DNA from: Planctomycetota bacterium
GTDB taxonomy: Bacteria; Planctomycetota; Planctomycetia; Planctomycetales; Planctomycetaceae
Length of the DNA: 64,000 nt
Assembly: GCA_016872645.1 (NCBI GenBank)
Contig: VGZH01000008.1
Span: forward strand, 24,060-88,059
Direction: 5' to 3'
The notes below the pieces were generated by a model. It worked only from the letters and a program-made list of their open reading frames with translations. It was not told the DNA's origin and made no database searches. This document shows positions 17,395-26,500 of this stretch, one piece after another (the stretch's first letter is position 1; every line of letters starts with the position of its first letter). The translations under genes and the position numbers were made by a program.

Positions 17395-17952
17395 TTACTC
17401 GTGCCGCGGAACAATCAGCGGCGCACCACAATCCGTACATGTTAGTGTCCGGCCGCGATGCACGGGACTCACTTTGAATTTCTTTCCGCAGCGGCAATTA
17501 AAGCGGATACGTTTCTCTTCTTTTGGGCCCCCGAGGTGCGTTCGCTCCCAAACACGCTGAACGATATCTCTGATCTCGGCGAGCAAGTTGTCTGGTGCGG
17601 CAGGCTTCGTCAAATAACCGTCGGCTCCCAGCCGCTCGGAAAGAGCGCGTGAGTCCTCCAGCGAGATTGCCGACAATACCAGGATAGGAACTGATTCGTC
17701 GGAGCGTTTCATTCTGTCGATCAACTCAAAACCATTTTCTCCCGGCAGGATCAATTCGGTGATTACGAAGTCCGGGCGCCGCATCCGAAATGCAGAGTGC
17801 GCTTGTCCGCCGTCTTTTGCAACTTGCACTCGGTATCCGTGCTGTTCGAGCAATGCCTTCAGCGAATCAGCCGCCGCGGAATCATCCTCAACCAGCAAAA
17901 TATGATGAGCCAGCGCTCCAGCCGAAACGCTTTCAAGATGGCTGAACGGCAT
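17395..17952 (-). CDS. Receiver-domain protein with Glu at the phosphoacceptor position and a zinc ribbon
   Basis: 185 residues. Residues 17-135 form a CheY-like receiver: acidic pocket E22-D23-D24, S94 and K116 (YLTKPA) are in place. The residue aligned with the phosphorylated Asp is Glu66 in DFVITELILPG, so ordinary phosphorylation is not expected. Residues 150-182 form a zinc-ribbon-like tail with Cys153, Cys155, Cys172 and Cys175 (CRC and CTDC), in place of a DNA-binding effector. It may be a permanently 'on' or phosphorylation-independent adaptor (inference). No histidine kinase is adjacent; an FHA gene follows. Confidence 0.88.
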   Translation of the reverse strand: MPFSHLESVSAGALAHHILLVEDDSAAADSLKALLEQHGYRVQVAKDGGQAHSAFRMRRPDFVITELILPGENGFELIDRMKRSDESVPILVLSAISLEDSRALSERLGADGYLTKPAAPDNLLAEIRDIVQRVWERTHLGGPKEEKRIRFNCRCGKKFKVSPVHRGRTLTCTDCGAPLIVPRHE

Positions 17953-18409
17953 TGCTCGGCCTCCTCACCCTGATCCAGCACGGATTGCAGAACAGGTTTT
18001 TGCAAGGAATTCGGATTGTCAAGCGCCGCCGATAAAGTACCGAAAAATCCAAAGCTCAGCGAGGCTTGTGTCAGATGAATTCGAGTTCATGCAGTCAATA
18101 CGAGCTACGAAAACTCAAGTCCAATGAAGCCTGACTCCCGCAGATATCGGAAAACTTAAGCAACGGCCTTACCGCTCGTTGCACCTGTTTATCCGGAAAA
18201 ATGGCGAGGGACGAACCAACTCGGAGGCGGTTGCACTGGAAATGTCAAGTCAACAGGAGGCCGAAGCGGCTTGACCGTGCGATTAAATTCTCTAATATTC
18301 GGGAAGAGATGTCTGGTGTCAGCGTTTTTTTGGTACCTCCTTGGTGGTGAGTCCGAAGAAACACCGCACATGCAGATTTGGAAGACCGAGGTTTGGAGAT
18401 TCACGCCCC
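17953..18409. other. Divergent intergenic region and csrA leader
   Basis: 457 bp between the minus-strand receiver gene and csrA. It holds the csrA promoter (18271-18298) and a leader of about 105 bases with GGA motifs near the start codon. No other gene, tRNA or strong hairpin is visible. The receiver-gene promoter must lie in the left part but is not clear. Confidence 0.5.
18271..18298 (+). promoter_or_regulatory. Sigma-70-type promoter for csrA
   Basis: TTGACC at 18271-18276 and TAATAT at 18293-18298 are separated by 16 bp. Both hexamers are close to consensus and lie about 112 bp before the csrA start codon. Confidence 0.65.
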
Positions 18410-18628
18410 ATGTTAGTCCTGTCCCGCAAACGCAATGAAAGCGTGGTTATCAACGACCAGATCTTTGTGACCGTGATCGAAGTTCGAGGCGACAAGGTTC
18501 GCTTGGGCATTCAGGCGCCTCGCGATGTTGTAATTCATCGCAGCGAAGTCATGGCGGCGATTCAAAGAGCGCAGTCGGTTGGAGCGGCCGAAGTCGATGA
18601 GTCTGGCGGCGAATCGGCAGGGACGTAA
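18410..18628 (+). CDS. csrA: Carbon storage regulator CsrA
   Basis: 72 residues from the ATG at 18410. CsrA is a dimeric RNA-binding protein that blocks or stabilises mRNAs at GGA motifs. The sequence is canonical: MLVLSRKRNESVVI with RNA-contacting Leu4 and Arg6, KVRLGIQAP in the core, and Arg44 in VIHRSEV, plus an acidic Ser/Gly tail. The Shine-Dalgarno itself is a GGAG at 18395, and another GGA lies at 18380, compatible with autoregulation. It is alone on the plus strand, followed by tRNA-Glu, with no flagellar genes nearby. Confidence 0.95.
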   Translation: MLVLSRKRNESVVINDQIFVTVIEVRGDKVRLGIQAPRDVVIHRSEVMAAIQRAQSVGAAEVDESGGESAGT

Positions 18629-18646
18629 TGTGTTGATCGGGGCGGC

Positions 18647-18674
18647 TTGACAGTCATCATTGAGGCTCTAAAGT
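18647..18674 (+). promoter_or_regulatory. Promoter of tRNA-Glu
   Basis: TTGACA at 18647-18652 and TAAAGT at 18669-18674 have a 16-bp spacer, and the tRNA begins 15 bases downstream of the -10 box. Confidence 0.75.
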
Positions 18675-18689
18675 GTGCCCCCGCTTTAC

Positions 18690-18764
<75 letters not shown>

Positions 18765-18778
18765 GTCAGAAATGAAAA

Positions 18779-18809
18779 CCCGAGCAGCTGCTGGCTGCTC
18801 GGGTTTTTT
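18779..18809 (+). terminator. Intrinsic terminator of tRNA-Glu
   Basis: A 10-bp perfect stem (CCCGAGCAGC at 18779-18788 with GCTGCTCGGG at 18794-18803) is followed by six T, 14 bases after the tRNA. Confidence 0.9.
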
Positions 18810-19197
18810 CTTGCTGTTGCAATGAAAGTGGCAGAGAGGTGTGCCGACGGATGCGAGGACGGATCATCGTCCGATAGGAGTGTCTGCGATGGAAATAAGC
18901 CTTTGTTAGCAGGGGTTGTTTCAGCTTTGGCCCCAGTTCATTTCCAAGGTGGGGATTGCGGCCACTTCCCTCGATGAGTCGATTACCTACTCCAATTTTC
19001 AAATCTCCAACTAGGCGCCGCTCTTTGAGCGAAATCGGCCAGATTTGATGGGAGTTGGTACGGAGACAATGCGTTGTTAGGAAATTATCACCGTGAAGTT
19101 GAAGTCGCCAATGGAGTCGACTCAGTTCCGGGATATGGGTTTTCAGCGTTTCGGAAAAGGCAGCTGGATTGGCAGTTGCGGAGCCTTTAAGCCTTCT
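18810..19197. other. Intergenic region without recognised content
   Basis: 388 bp between the tRNA-Glu terminator and the end of the prenyltransferase gene on the other strand. I find no credible gene, strong hairpin, promoter or repeat in it. Confidence 0.4.
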
Positions 19198-20112
19198 TCA
19201 GGTCATCGCGATAAGGCGGCTCAGGCCGACAGCTGGAATCAGTAAGCTTACGGTTACGATGGCCAATTCTTGTCGACCGTTGAATGCGAATATCAGCGTC
19301 GCATCAAGCACCACGAGTGACAACAGCAAGACCTTAATCGCCAGTTGGACATGCTGTGGGCTCGGTCGAGTGATCGCGACCGCCAAGCGGCGGTCCAACG
19401 AGAACAGGATCATGGCCAGGATTGCCAATGCCGGCAGTCGCTGTTCGGCCAGACCCGCCTTGTTGACGAACATCGCCAAAACAACCACGCCGAAATTGAT
19501 GACAGTGGCTGCACCCAGCAATGCTGCGCGTTTGCTGTCGGTGGCTTCCTGCCGGGCGAACAACGTCACGCCGACGATGTAGGTGCCCAGTCCAAACGCG
19601 ATCGGCAACTGCGGTTTTTGAAAAACATCTGCGACGGAGACCACCGCGCTGGCACCAAGCAGCACATTGCCCAGCCGACAGCTACCCATCACAAGCGGCC
19701 CCAGCAATGTCTTCTTCATACCCCCGTCGTAGCTGAGAATGAGCACACACAATCCCATCGCGATTAGCAGGCTTGGCATACCGGCGTAAAAGGAGGCCAA
19801 AAGACCAACCAGCATCAGTACGACGGCTAGGCGGAACGCTGATGCAGGTGAAATCATTCCAGAAGGAATCGGCCGAGTGGGCCGTTCTTGGGCATCGATC
19901 AGGCGGTCGAAGTAATCGTTGAAGACCATGCCGGAGAGATATAACCCGGCGGAGGCGAGGCATAACAGCAAGAACGACGGCAACAGATTGGGGCCTTCGT
20001 CACTGATCAGCGTCGAGTGATTTAAGAAAAAGCCAAGAAAAATATCAGCGAGCGCCGTAAACAACGTTGGCAGGCGGAGCAATCGCAGATAGGCCATGAC
20101 GTGCGGATTCAT
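19198..20112 (-). CDS. UbiA-type prenyltransferase
   Basis: 304 residues from the ATG at 20112 (MNPHVMAYLRLLRLPT). It is an integral membrane protein with about eight or nine hydrophobic helices. The first Asp-rich motif NDYFDRLIDAQERPTRPIPSG is a clear UbiA signature (ND.FD...D, then RP.RPIPSG), which binds the prenyl diphosphate through Mg2+. The second Asp motif appears as LSYDGGMKK. Family members attach isoprenoid chains to aromatic rings, haem, chlorophyll or glycerol phosphates, and the EboC group is similar in length. The start overlaps the stop of the inositol-phosphate-synthase-like gene (ATGA), implying coupled translation. Confidence 0.88.
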   Translation of the reverse strand: MNPHVMAYLRLLRLPTLFTALADIFLGFFLNHSTLISDEGPNLLPSFLLLCLASAGLYLSGMVFNDYFDRLIDAQERPTRPIPSGMISPASAFRLAVVLMLVGLLASFYAGMPSLLIAMGLCVLILSYDGGMKKTLLGPLVMGSCRLGNVLLGASAVVSVADVFQKPQLPIAFGLGTYIVGVTLFARQEATDSKRAALLGAATVINFGVVVLAMFVNKAGLAEQRLPALAILAMILFSLDRRLAVAITRPSPQHVQLAIKVLLLSLVVLDATLIFAFNGRQELAIVTVSLLIPAVGLSRLIAMT

Positions 20113-21323
20113 TGCTGGGCCGCCACTGCATCGGTCCATTTTTCGAGGGCAATGAATTGCTTTGCGAACTCTGGCTCGTGCGGCCCCATCGGGCTTTTGA
20201 AGAAGGCGGCCAGATGATTCATCACGCCCGATTTGCCTCGGCGCTGTTCGCGTTCGGTGAGACGCACCAAGTCCAGCGCCAGCGGCGCGGCCAGCAGCGA
20301 ATCGCAGCCCTGCCAGGTGAACTGCAGAGTCATTTTCGTGCCGAGGAAGCCCTCAAAATGGATATGGTCCCAGGCGGTTTTCCAATCTCCCATCGATTCG
20401 ATGTACTCGATACTCACCAGCGTCTGTGGCTTGTAGCCCAGAATTTCAGTGAGCAGGTGATCCTTTGACCGCACCTTGTTGGCCTTATTGATCGGATCGT
20501 CGAGCACCTTGCCGTCCATGTTGCCAAAGATGTTGTGTCCCACCCAACTCATGACCTTCAGGTTCCGCGCGGCGAACATCGGGGCGAGCACTGCTTTCAT
20601 CAGCGTTTCGCCGGTCTTGCCGTCACGGCCGACGTGCAGACACTTTTGCTTGATCGCGAATTCTTCCAGAGCCGGCAGATTCGACCCGACACTCGGAGTA
20701 AAGTTCACAAAGCTGCAACCGGTCTCGAATGCGGCGATGGCGTACAGTGTACTTGCCGGGACTGGCGAGGCGGCGTTGCTGGCCAACGCAGCGGAAATCT
20801 GAGCCCAACTCCACGAACTGGCATCGGTTGCGAGCGGCGGTTCGGTAGATGACAAGTACAAGACGACGACGTGGCCAAGGTTGTTGGCTTTTTTGAACGC
20901 GTCGATGTCGGCTCGCAATCGCTTCACTGCGGCGAGCGGGGTTTCCCCCTTCGTAGCGAGTGCTTTGGGCCCCGCAAATTTCTCAATGGTTGGGCCGACG
21001 TTGATTAGGCACCCAGGGCGGATGTTCTTGTCCCATTCGGCGAGTCGTGACGCAGTTGCATTCAGCAAATCTCGATCGAACACGCGCGACTTGTCGCGCA
21101 GGACTTCCGCTTCGGCGGCGTAGTTGGTCTCGCGAATTTCGTGGCCGCCGATCACGAACTGCGACCAATCGGCCAAGTTCAGTCGTGTGAATCTCGGCAA
21201 TGACGTGACCAGCGCCGTTTCGGGAGCAACGCCTGCCTGCAACCCGGCCAGTCCGACGGCGACAGTCGTCGATACGCCGCCCCAAGCTCCAATCAACCAC
21301 AGTCCAATTCGTTCTTGCGACAT
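20109..21323 (-). CDS. Inositol-3-phosphate synthase-like protein
   Basis: 404 residues from the ATG at 21323 (MSQERIGLWLIGAWGGVSTT). Frames extending upstream run through repeat-like sequence and are discarded. The NAD-binding motif GAWGGVSTTVAVGLAG starts the Rossmann domain. VLYLSSTEPP, FVNFTPSVGSNLPALEEFA and GRDGKTGETLMKAVLAPMF match the myo-inositol-1-phosphate synthase family, where the second Lys region forms the catalytic site. The expected reaction is glucose-6-phosphate to inositol-3-phosphate using bound NAD. Its direct partner is the UbiA-type prenyltransferase, hinting at an inositol- or polyol-containing prenyl lipid (inference). Confidence 0.88.
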   Translation of the reverse strand: MSQERIGLWLIGAWGGVSTTVAVGLAGLQAGVAPETALVTSLPRFTRLNLADWSQFVIGGHEIRETNYAAEAEVLRDKSRVFDRDLLNATASRLAEWDKNIRPGCLINVGPTIEKFAGPKALATKGETPLAAVKRLRADIDAFKKANNLGHVVVLYLSSTEPPLATDASSWSWAQISAALASNAASPVPASTLYAIAAFETGCSFVNFTPSVGSNLPALEEFAIKQKCLHVGRDGKTGETLMKAVLAPMFAARNLKVMSWVGHNIFGNMDGKVLDDPINKANKVRSKDHLLTEILGYKPQTLVSIEYIESMGDWKTAWDHIHFEGFLGTKMTLQFTWQGCDSLLAAPLALDLVRLTEREQRRGKSGVMNHLAAFFKSPMGPHEPEFAKQFIALEKWTDAVAAQQ

Positions 21324-21384
21324 TATCTGAGCCAATCCAATCCGGAAGGAAATTCGAAGGCGGGAGTATTCTGGCAGGAGGAAA

Positions 21385-21480
21385 ATCTTCAAAAAAGCTG
21401 ACGCAGAGGCGCGAACGCGCAGAGTTCGGGAAGAATCCGTTCCCATCCCTCTTCGTCTGGGTGCCTCTACGTGACCGTCG
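21385..21480. repeat. Probable dispersed intergenic repeat (ACGCAGAGGCGC type)
   Basis: The 169-bp gap upstream of the inositol-phosphate-synthase gene contains ACGCAGAGGCGCGAACGCGC from 21401 and a related inverted stretch GTGCCTCTACGTGA from 21461. This wording is familiar from dispersed repeats in many environmental bacterial genomes. Only one copy is in the window, so the family cannot be confirmed here. Confidence 0.4.
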
Positions 21481-21492
21481 TCTTCTTAGTTT

Positions 21493-23331
21493 TTACGCGA
21501 CGGTCACGTCGATCCACTTTGACAGAGCGTTCTGAACGGACATGAGAACCTCTTCGCGAACCTTTTTCAATTCGGTCAGAGGTAGTTGATCGCGACTTCC
21601 TTCGGCCGGATGCGCGAATAAGTAGAATTTTATTTTCGGCTCAGTGCCGGATGGCCGGGCCGCGATTCGAATTCCAGTGGTCGCTCCGGGCAAATCCGCT
21701 ATGCCGTCAAAGATCACGACGTCACCAGTGGGTTGTTGTATTTGGCCGACGACTCGGTTGTCGGGCAGCGTTCGGACTTCATGTTGCTTGTAGTCCTCGA
21801 CGCGAGTCAGCCGCGCCGGGCCGACCGTTGCAGGCGGAGTTGAGCGAAATGTTTCGCTGAGTTTTTGGATTTGCTGCCGCCCGGTTTCGCCAGTGCAAGT
21901 TTTCGAAAGTTGTCCGTCGCAGAAGTAGCCGTGTTCGACAAAGAGTTCATCCAGCCTGTCGAGCAATGTCTTGCCGTTCGATTTGAGCTCCGCAGCCAAC
22001 TCTAACAGGTGCAGCGACGCGATCGTGGCATCCTTGTCGCGAACGTGCGTGCCGGACAAAAAACCGATCGATTCCTCGAAGCCGAACACGAACTGGTCTG
22101 GTCCTTCACGGTCCATGACTTCGGCGATGTATTTGAACCCGGTCAACAGATCGCGAATGCAACGGACTCCTTGTGATTGAGCGATCGGCTCGATCATCGG
22201 CGAGCTGACCAGCGTCGTGGCCACATAATGACGCGGCGACAGAGATCCCACAGCGCGACGTTTCCGCAAGAGGTAATCCGCCAGCAAAATTCCAGTGCGG
22301 TTGCCGTTGATGATCGTGTAGCTGCCGTCGGCCGCTCGCGAGGAAAGGCCGACTCGATCGGCATCCGGATCGGACGCGAGGATCAAATCGGCGTTGATCG
22401 CCTTGGCCACCGAAACGAGCGCTTCGAGCACCACTTTTCGTTCAGGGTTCGGAAAGTGGTCGGGAGCAAACGGGAAATTGCCGTCCGGCAAGCGTTGAAA
22501 CGGATGAATCTTGACCTGCGTGAAACCGGCTTCGAGAACTGCTCGATAGACCGAAGTCTCGCCGACGCCGTGACAGGGGCTGAAGAGAGCGATGACGTCG
22601 CGCTGGTCCGACAGTGAGTGGTCGATGACCGCGCGAATGAAGGGCGAGTCGATTTCCTCGCCGACCAGTTCGACGCGGCCGTCTCCGAGCGCAGTCAAGA
22701 GGTCGACCGTCGGAATGTTTACCGCCGAATTGACAGCGGCAGTGATTCTCGTCGCTTCGTCGTCCAGCACTTGTCCACCGGTTTGCGAATAAACCTTGAA
22801 GCCGTTGTCCGCCGGCGGATTGTGCGAGGCGGTGATCATCACACCGGTCCCACACTTCAACTGTCGCACTGCAAACGACAACTCTGGCGTCGAGCGATGT
22901 GACGGAAACAAGAACGTCTTGATTCCGTGAGCGGCGAAGACGCTCGCCGTGATGCGAGCGAACTCCTGCGAGCGGTTCCGTGTGTCGTGTCCGATCACCG
23001 CTCGATGCCATTCCGTCGGCAATGACTGTTTGACGTGGACCGCGACGCCGTGAGCCGACTCGGCGATCGTCCGTTCGTTCATCGTCGCTGTGCCAAGTTC
23101 CCCCATCGGCCCGCGCCGACCGGCTGTGCCGAACGGAATACGCTCCCAAAACGAATCTTGCAGAATCGACCAACTGCCGCCAGCGATCAGTTGCGAGAGT
23201 CGCGGAAAATACGCCGCATACTGCGGCTGAGTCAGCCACGTGCGTAGGTTGTCTGCCGCGGCCTGAGTGAGTTTGCCACTCTGCACGGCTGCCACGACTT
23301 GTGCTGCCGATTCGTCCAAATTGTTCGTCAT
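21493..23331 (-). CDS. Phosphohexomutase (phosphoglucomutase/phosphomannomutase family)
   Basis: 612 residues, the length of the PgcA/PGM2-type branch. It interconverts sugar 1- and 6-phosphates. The N-terminal GTAGRRGPMGELGTATMNERT substrate loop, catalytic phosphoserine motif GVMITASHNPPADNG (Ser in TASHNP), metal-binding DPDADRVG, sugar-binding FGFEESIGFLSG and phosphate-binding RPSGTEPKIKFY are all present in order. It is probably active. It supplies glucose-1-phosphate or a related sugar phosphate, which fits the nearby glucose-6-phosphate-using synthase, although the two are separated by 169 bp. Confidence 0.94.
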   Translation of the reverse strand: MTNNLDESAAQVVAAVQSGKLTQAAADNLRTWLTQPQYAAYFPRLSQLIAGGSWSILQDSFWERIPFGTAGRRGPMGELGTATMNERTIAESAHGVAVHVKQSLPTEWHRAVIGHDTRNRSQEFARITASVFAAHGIKTFLFPSHRSTPELSFAVRQLKCGTGVMITASHNPPADNGFKVYSQTGGQVLDDEATRITAAVNSAVNIPTVDLLTALGDGRVELVGEEIDSPFIRAVIDHSLSDQRDVIALFSPCHGVGETSVYRAVLEAGFTQVKIHPFQRLPDGNFPFAPDHFPNPERKVVLEALVSVAKAINADLILASDPDADRVGLSSRAADGSYTIINGNRTGILLADYLLRKRRAVGSLSPRHYVATTLVSSPMIEPIAQSQGVRCIRDLLTGFKYIAEVMDREGPDQFVFGFEESIGFLSGTHVRDKDATIASLHLLELAAELKSNGKTLLDRLDELFVEHGYFCDGQLSKTCTGETGRQQIQKLSETFRSTPPATVGPARLTRVEDYKQHEVRTLPDNRVVGQIQQPTGDVVIFDGIADLPGATTGIRIAARPSGTEPKIKFYLFAHPAEGSRDQLPLTELKKVREEVLMSVQNALSKWIDVTVA

Positions 23332-23440
23332 AGCTGATTGTCTCTGAGGACTTCGCCGAACGGAGGACGGCGTACTCTCTCAGAGCGTATGCGGAGTCTC
23401 AAGCCAGTGCCGGCAAGACACGATCCTTGATCGTACTGTG

Positions 23441-23485
23441 AAAACAAAAAGGGCCGCCGCGAACTCCCGCCATCCGCGACGGCCC
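23441..23485 (-). terminator. Intrinsic terminator of the secretin-like gene
   Basis: On the minus strand an 11-bp stem with one mismatch (arms 23475-23485 and 23451-23461) runs into TTTTTGTTTT. It lies about 57 bp beyond the stop codon of the 1466-residue gene. Confidence 0.8.
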
Positions 23486-23541
23486 CGGACCCTGAGTGAC
23501 AATGAGACAGTTGGCCTCAGGGTTATGGGAATGACTCTGAA

Positions 23542-26500
23542 TTAGTCGGGGATTCCCAACAGTTCTTCCTCTTCTTCGAGGATCACGATGCGGGGGGTGA
23601 CCATCATCATCAAGCTTTGTGTTTCACGACCGACGCCGGTGTTCTTGAACAGTCGGCTGAGGTACGGGATCTTGTTGAGGATCGGCACGCCTGCCATGTT
23701 GCGGCTTTCGCTCAACCGTTTGACGCCGCCGAGCAGCACTGTGCCACCGTCAGGTACGGCGACAGTTGTCAAGATGTTTGTTTGGGAGACCACCGGCTGC
23801 TGCACAGTAATTTCACCAGCACCGGCCGCTTGGAAGCCGCCTTGGCCTTGTTGGCCGCCACCGCCACCGCCGAAGCCACCGCCGCCACCGCCGAATCCAC
23901 CACCGCCACCACCGAAACCACCACCGCCGATGCCGCCGAACCCGGACTGCGCGGCCATCGCTAGATCACTTCGATCACCCATCGCTTGGCCGAATAGGCC
24001 GTGGTTGTAGACGCCTCCATATTCCATGCCGGCACCACCACCGATTCCGCCAAAACCTTGTTGGCCGCCACCACCACCGCCACCACCGCCGCCTTGTTGA
24101 CCACCACCTTGTTGTTGTTGGCCGCCAGAGACGAACGTGAAGGCGGTAATTTCGCGGATGGTTGAGAAGGTTGGCGTTACCGCCAAACGAACGTAACGAC
24201 GGTCCGCCGAGATCACGGCCTGCACCGACATGCCGACACCTTCAAATATCTGAGTAATGACAGGTTGATAGCCCACGGCGAACGCCCCTACGACGGGAAC
24301 CAATGCGGTCACAAATGGACGCTGCGCTCCATCAAAGACCGTCCCAGTTTGACCGTTGAAGAGCGTCACCTTTGGAGCGCTCATGATGTTGTTGCGGCGA
24401 TCACCTTGAGCGGCATTGATGAAGAAGAATGTCTCGATGTCGCTGAGGATCGCGAAACCAACATTTAGGCCTGCGTTGGCGTCGAATCGCCCGAAGTCTG
24501 GCACACCGATGCCGAACGAGCCTTGGCGAAAGGCGATGTCCATGTCCTGGGTGAACGACTCCGAGCTTCCCAAGCCGATAACTTGGCCTCTGCCGTAGTT
24601 GTCGCGATCCGTCAATTCTCTCTGTGGCGAAGGCGCGAAAAAGTTTCCGCCCTGTCCTTGCTGTCCTTGCTGTCCTTGTTGTCCTTGTTGTCCTTGTTGT
24701 CCTTGTTGTCCTTGTTGTTGAGTCGACAATAGTGAGCCGAATGGCGGCAGTGGAATCAGGCCACCTTGTTGCTGACCTTGTTGGCCACCACCACCGCCAC
24801 CGCCTTGTTGCTGACCCTGTTGCTGACCGCTGTAGAAATTCGGTCCACCCAGGCTGTCCTGGATATCAAAGTCAAAGTCGACACCGATTCGCTCGAAGAA
24901 GTTATCCGATACGGACACGAATCGAACTTCAATGGTCACTTGCAGGTCTTGCAATCGACGCAATTGTTCCAGCAGATCCTTAATTTCGTCATGAACGTTT
25001 TGTGTCTGCCGGATCACGAGGCTCAACGTGGTCTCGTTTCCTTTAATGTGACCATTGCCAGCCACTTCTTCCCAGGAGTTGGGATCGCATGTCGAAGTAA
25101 TCAGATCGATCAAGTTGCGGAAGTCATGTCCTGCCGCTGCTCCGCCGCCATTGACTTGCCACTGCTGGCCATTGTTCGCCATCCATGGGCTGCCGGCATT
25201 TGCGTCCCCTACTTGGAATTGTCCCCCTTGCAGGCCGCCGGTGGAGGGCACGCTCATCTGTCCCGCGACATTGCCGGGAACCGTGCTCGAACCGGCAAAG
25301 TTGATCGGTTGAGCCTGGCCGGGCTGAATGTTCACCACTAAATCCGCGACCGAGTAAGTCACGACAATAGCCTGACCTTGCAGCCGCTGTTCACTGGTGA
25401 TCTTCAGCACTTCATTCTTGATCGTGTAACCCAGGTTGAGTGGTTCGAGCAGCAGTGCCAAGGCATTCTTCAGTTGAATCCCAGAGACATCGATCGACAC
25501 CGGAGTTGTTTTCGTGTGGCTTTCATCTGCCAAGCCAGACTCATCGAGGACGACGTTGACGTCGGCCAGGGCACCAATGTGCGCAATCACTTTAACGAGC
25601 GGCTCACTCTCAAATCTCAGGGTGACCGGCCGGGAAAGACTGTTTTCGATCCGTTGCTCTTCCGGAGTGCGGATGCGCACGTCGGTGTTGTACTTTCCAC
25701 GCCGTCGGTCGGTGATGTCCTTCCAATCCTTGCCGAACTCGACGGACATGCGATCGTCAAACGGAATGGCCGAGTGTTCGACACTGTCGAGCGCCGTCCA
25801 GAAGCCCCGCTCTTTCGAATCCTTCAAGTTCTCATTGCTGTCGACGCGGCGGGCGAGGACAGACTTCAAAATCAACGTCTCCGAAACGGGATTCTCCGGA
25901 GCCAGTTCCTTCGCTTGCTTGGCAATGACTTCGGCCTCGGCGTACCGCTTCTGTTCCATCAGTTCGTTGAATTCTTTGACGAGGTTGGCGAACTCTCGCT
26001 CGACTCGCACCTTTGTATTGCGACCGCGGTCGATAGCCTCTTTGACTTCGTCATTGCGCTTGGATTGCAAGAGATTGGGCTCCATCTGTTTCTGGAAGCT
26101 TTCAATCTCGGAGCGTGTCTTTCGGAGGGTCGTGGCCAACGAAGCGGTGACCTGCTTCTCGAGCGGAGCGCTTTCGACGTTGGCCAGTGCCTGGTCGAGA
26201 ATCTCGATGGCCTTGGCCGGGTCTTTTTCACGCAATCGGTCGGCGCGGAAGACGGCGTTGAGGACTTCGCTGCGAAGCCGATCCACTTGGACTTTCTGTC
26301 GCTCGGCCGCGATGTCGATTGGTCGTTGCGGATCGAGTGTGCCTGGTTCAGTGCTTTTATCCGGGGTGTCGCCATCTGCCAGTTGTCCCGCCTGACCGCT
26401 CGTCAGTTGGATTGGCTTGCGTCGCGGACTCAGTTCTCGCAGATACTCCTGCAATTGTTGGCTGCGTCGGCCATCCAATTTCTGGCCTGACTGATAGGCT

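Noticed and set aside
19521..20300. Additional ebo genes expected near the UbiA-type and inositol-phosphate-synthase genes
   Set aside because: EboA, EboB, EboD, EboE and EboF signatures were sought on both sides; neighbours are a tRNA and a phosphohexomutase, so an ebo cluster is not claimed.
24652..24714. CRISPR-like array
   Set aside because: The 9-bp units are contiguous, lack spacers and code for Gly-Gln-Gln inside a protein; no 25-40-bp direct repeats with unique spacers occur in the window.
25378..26490. A 370-codon open frame on the plus strand opposite the secretin-like gene
   Set aside because: It is antisense to a gene with clear repeat modules and a secretin core, and has no independent support.
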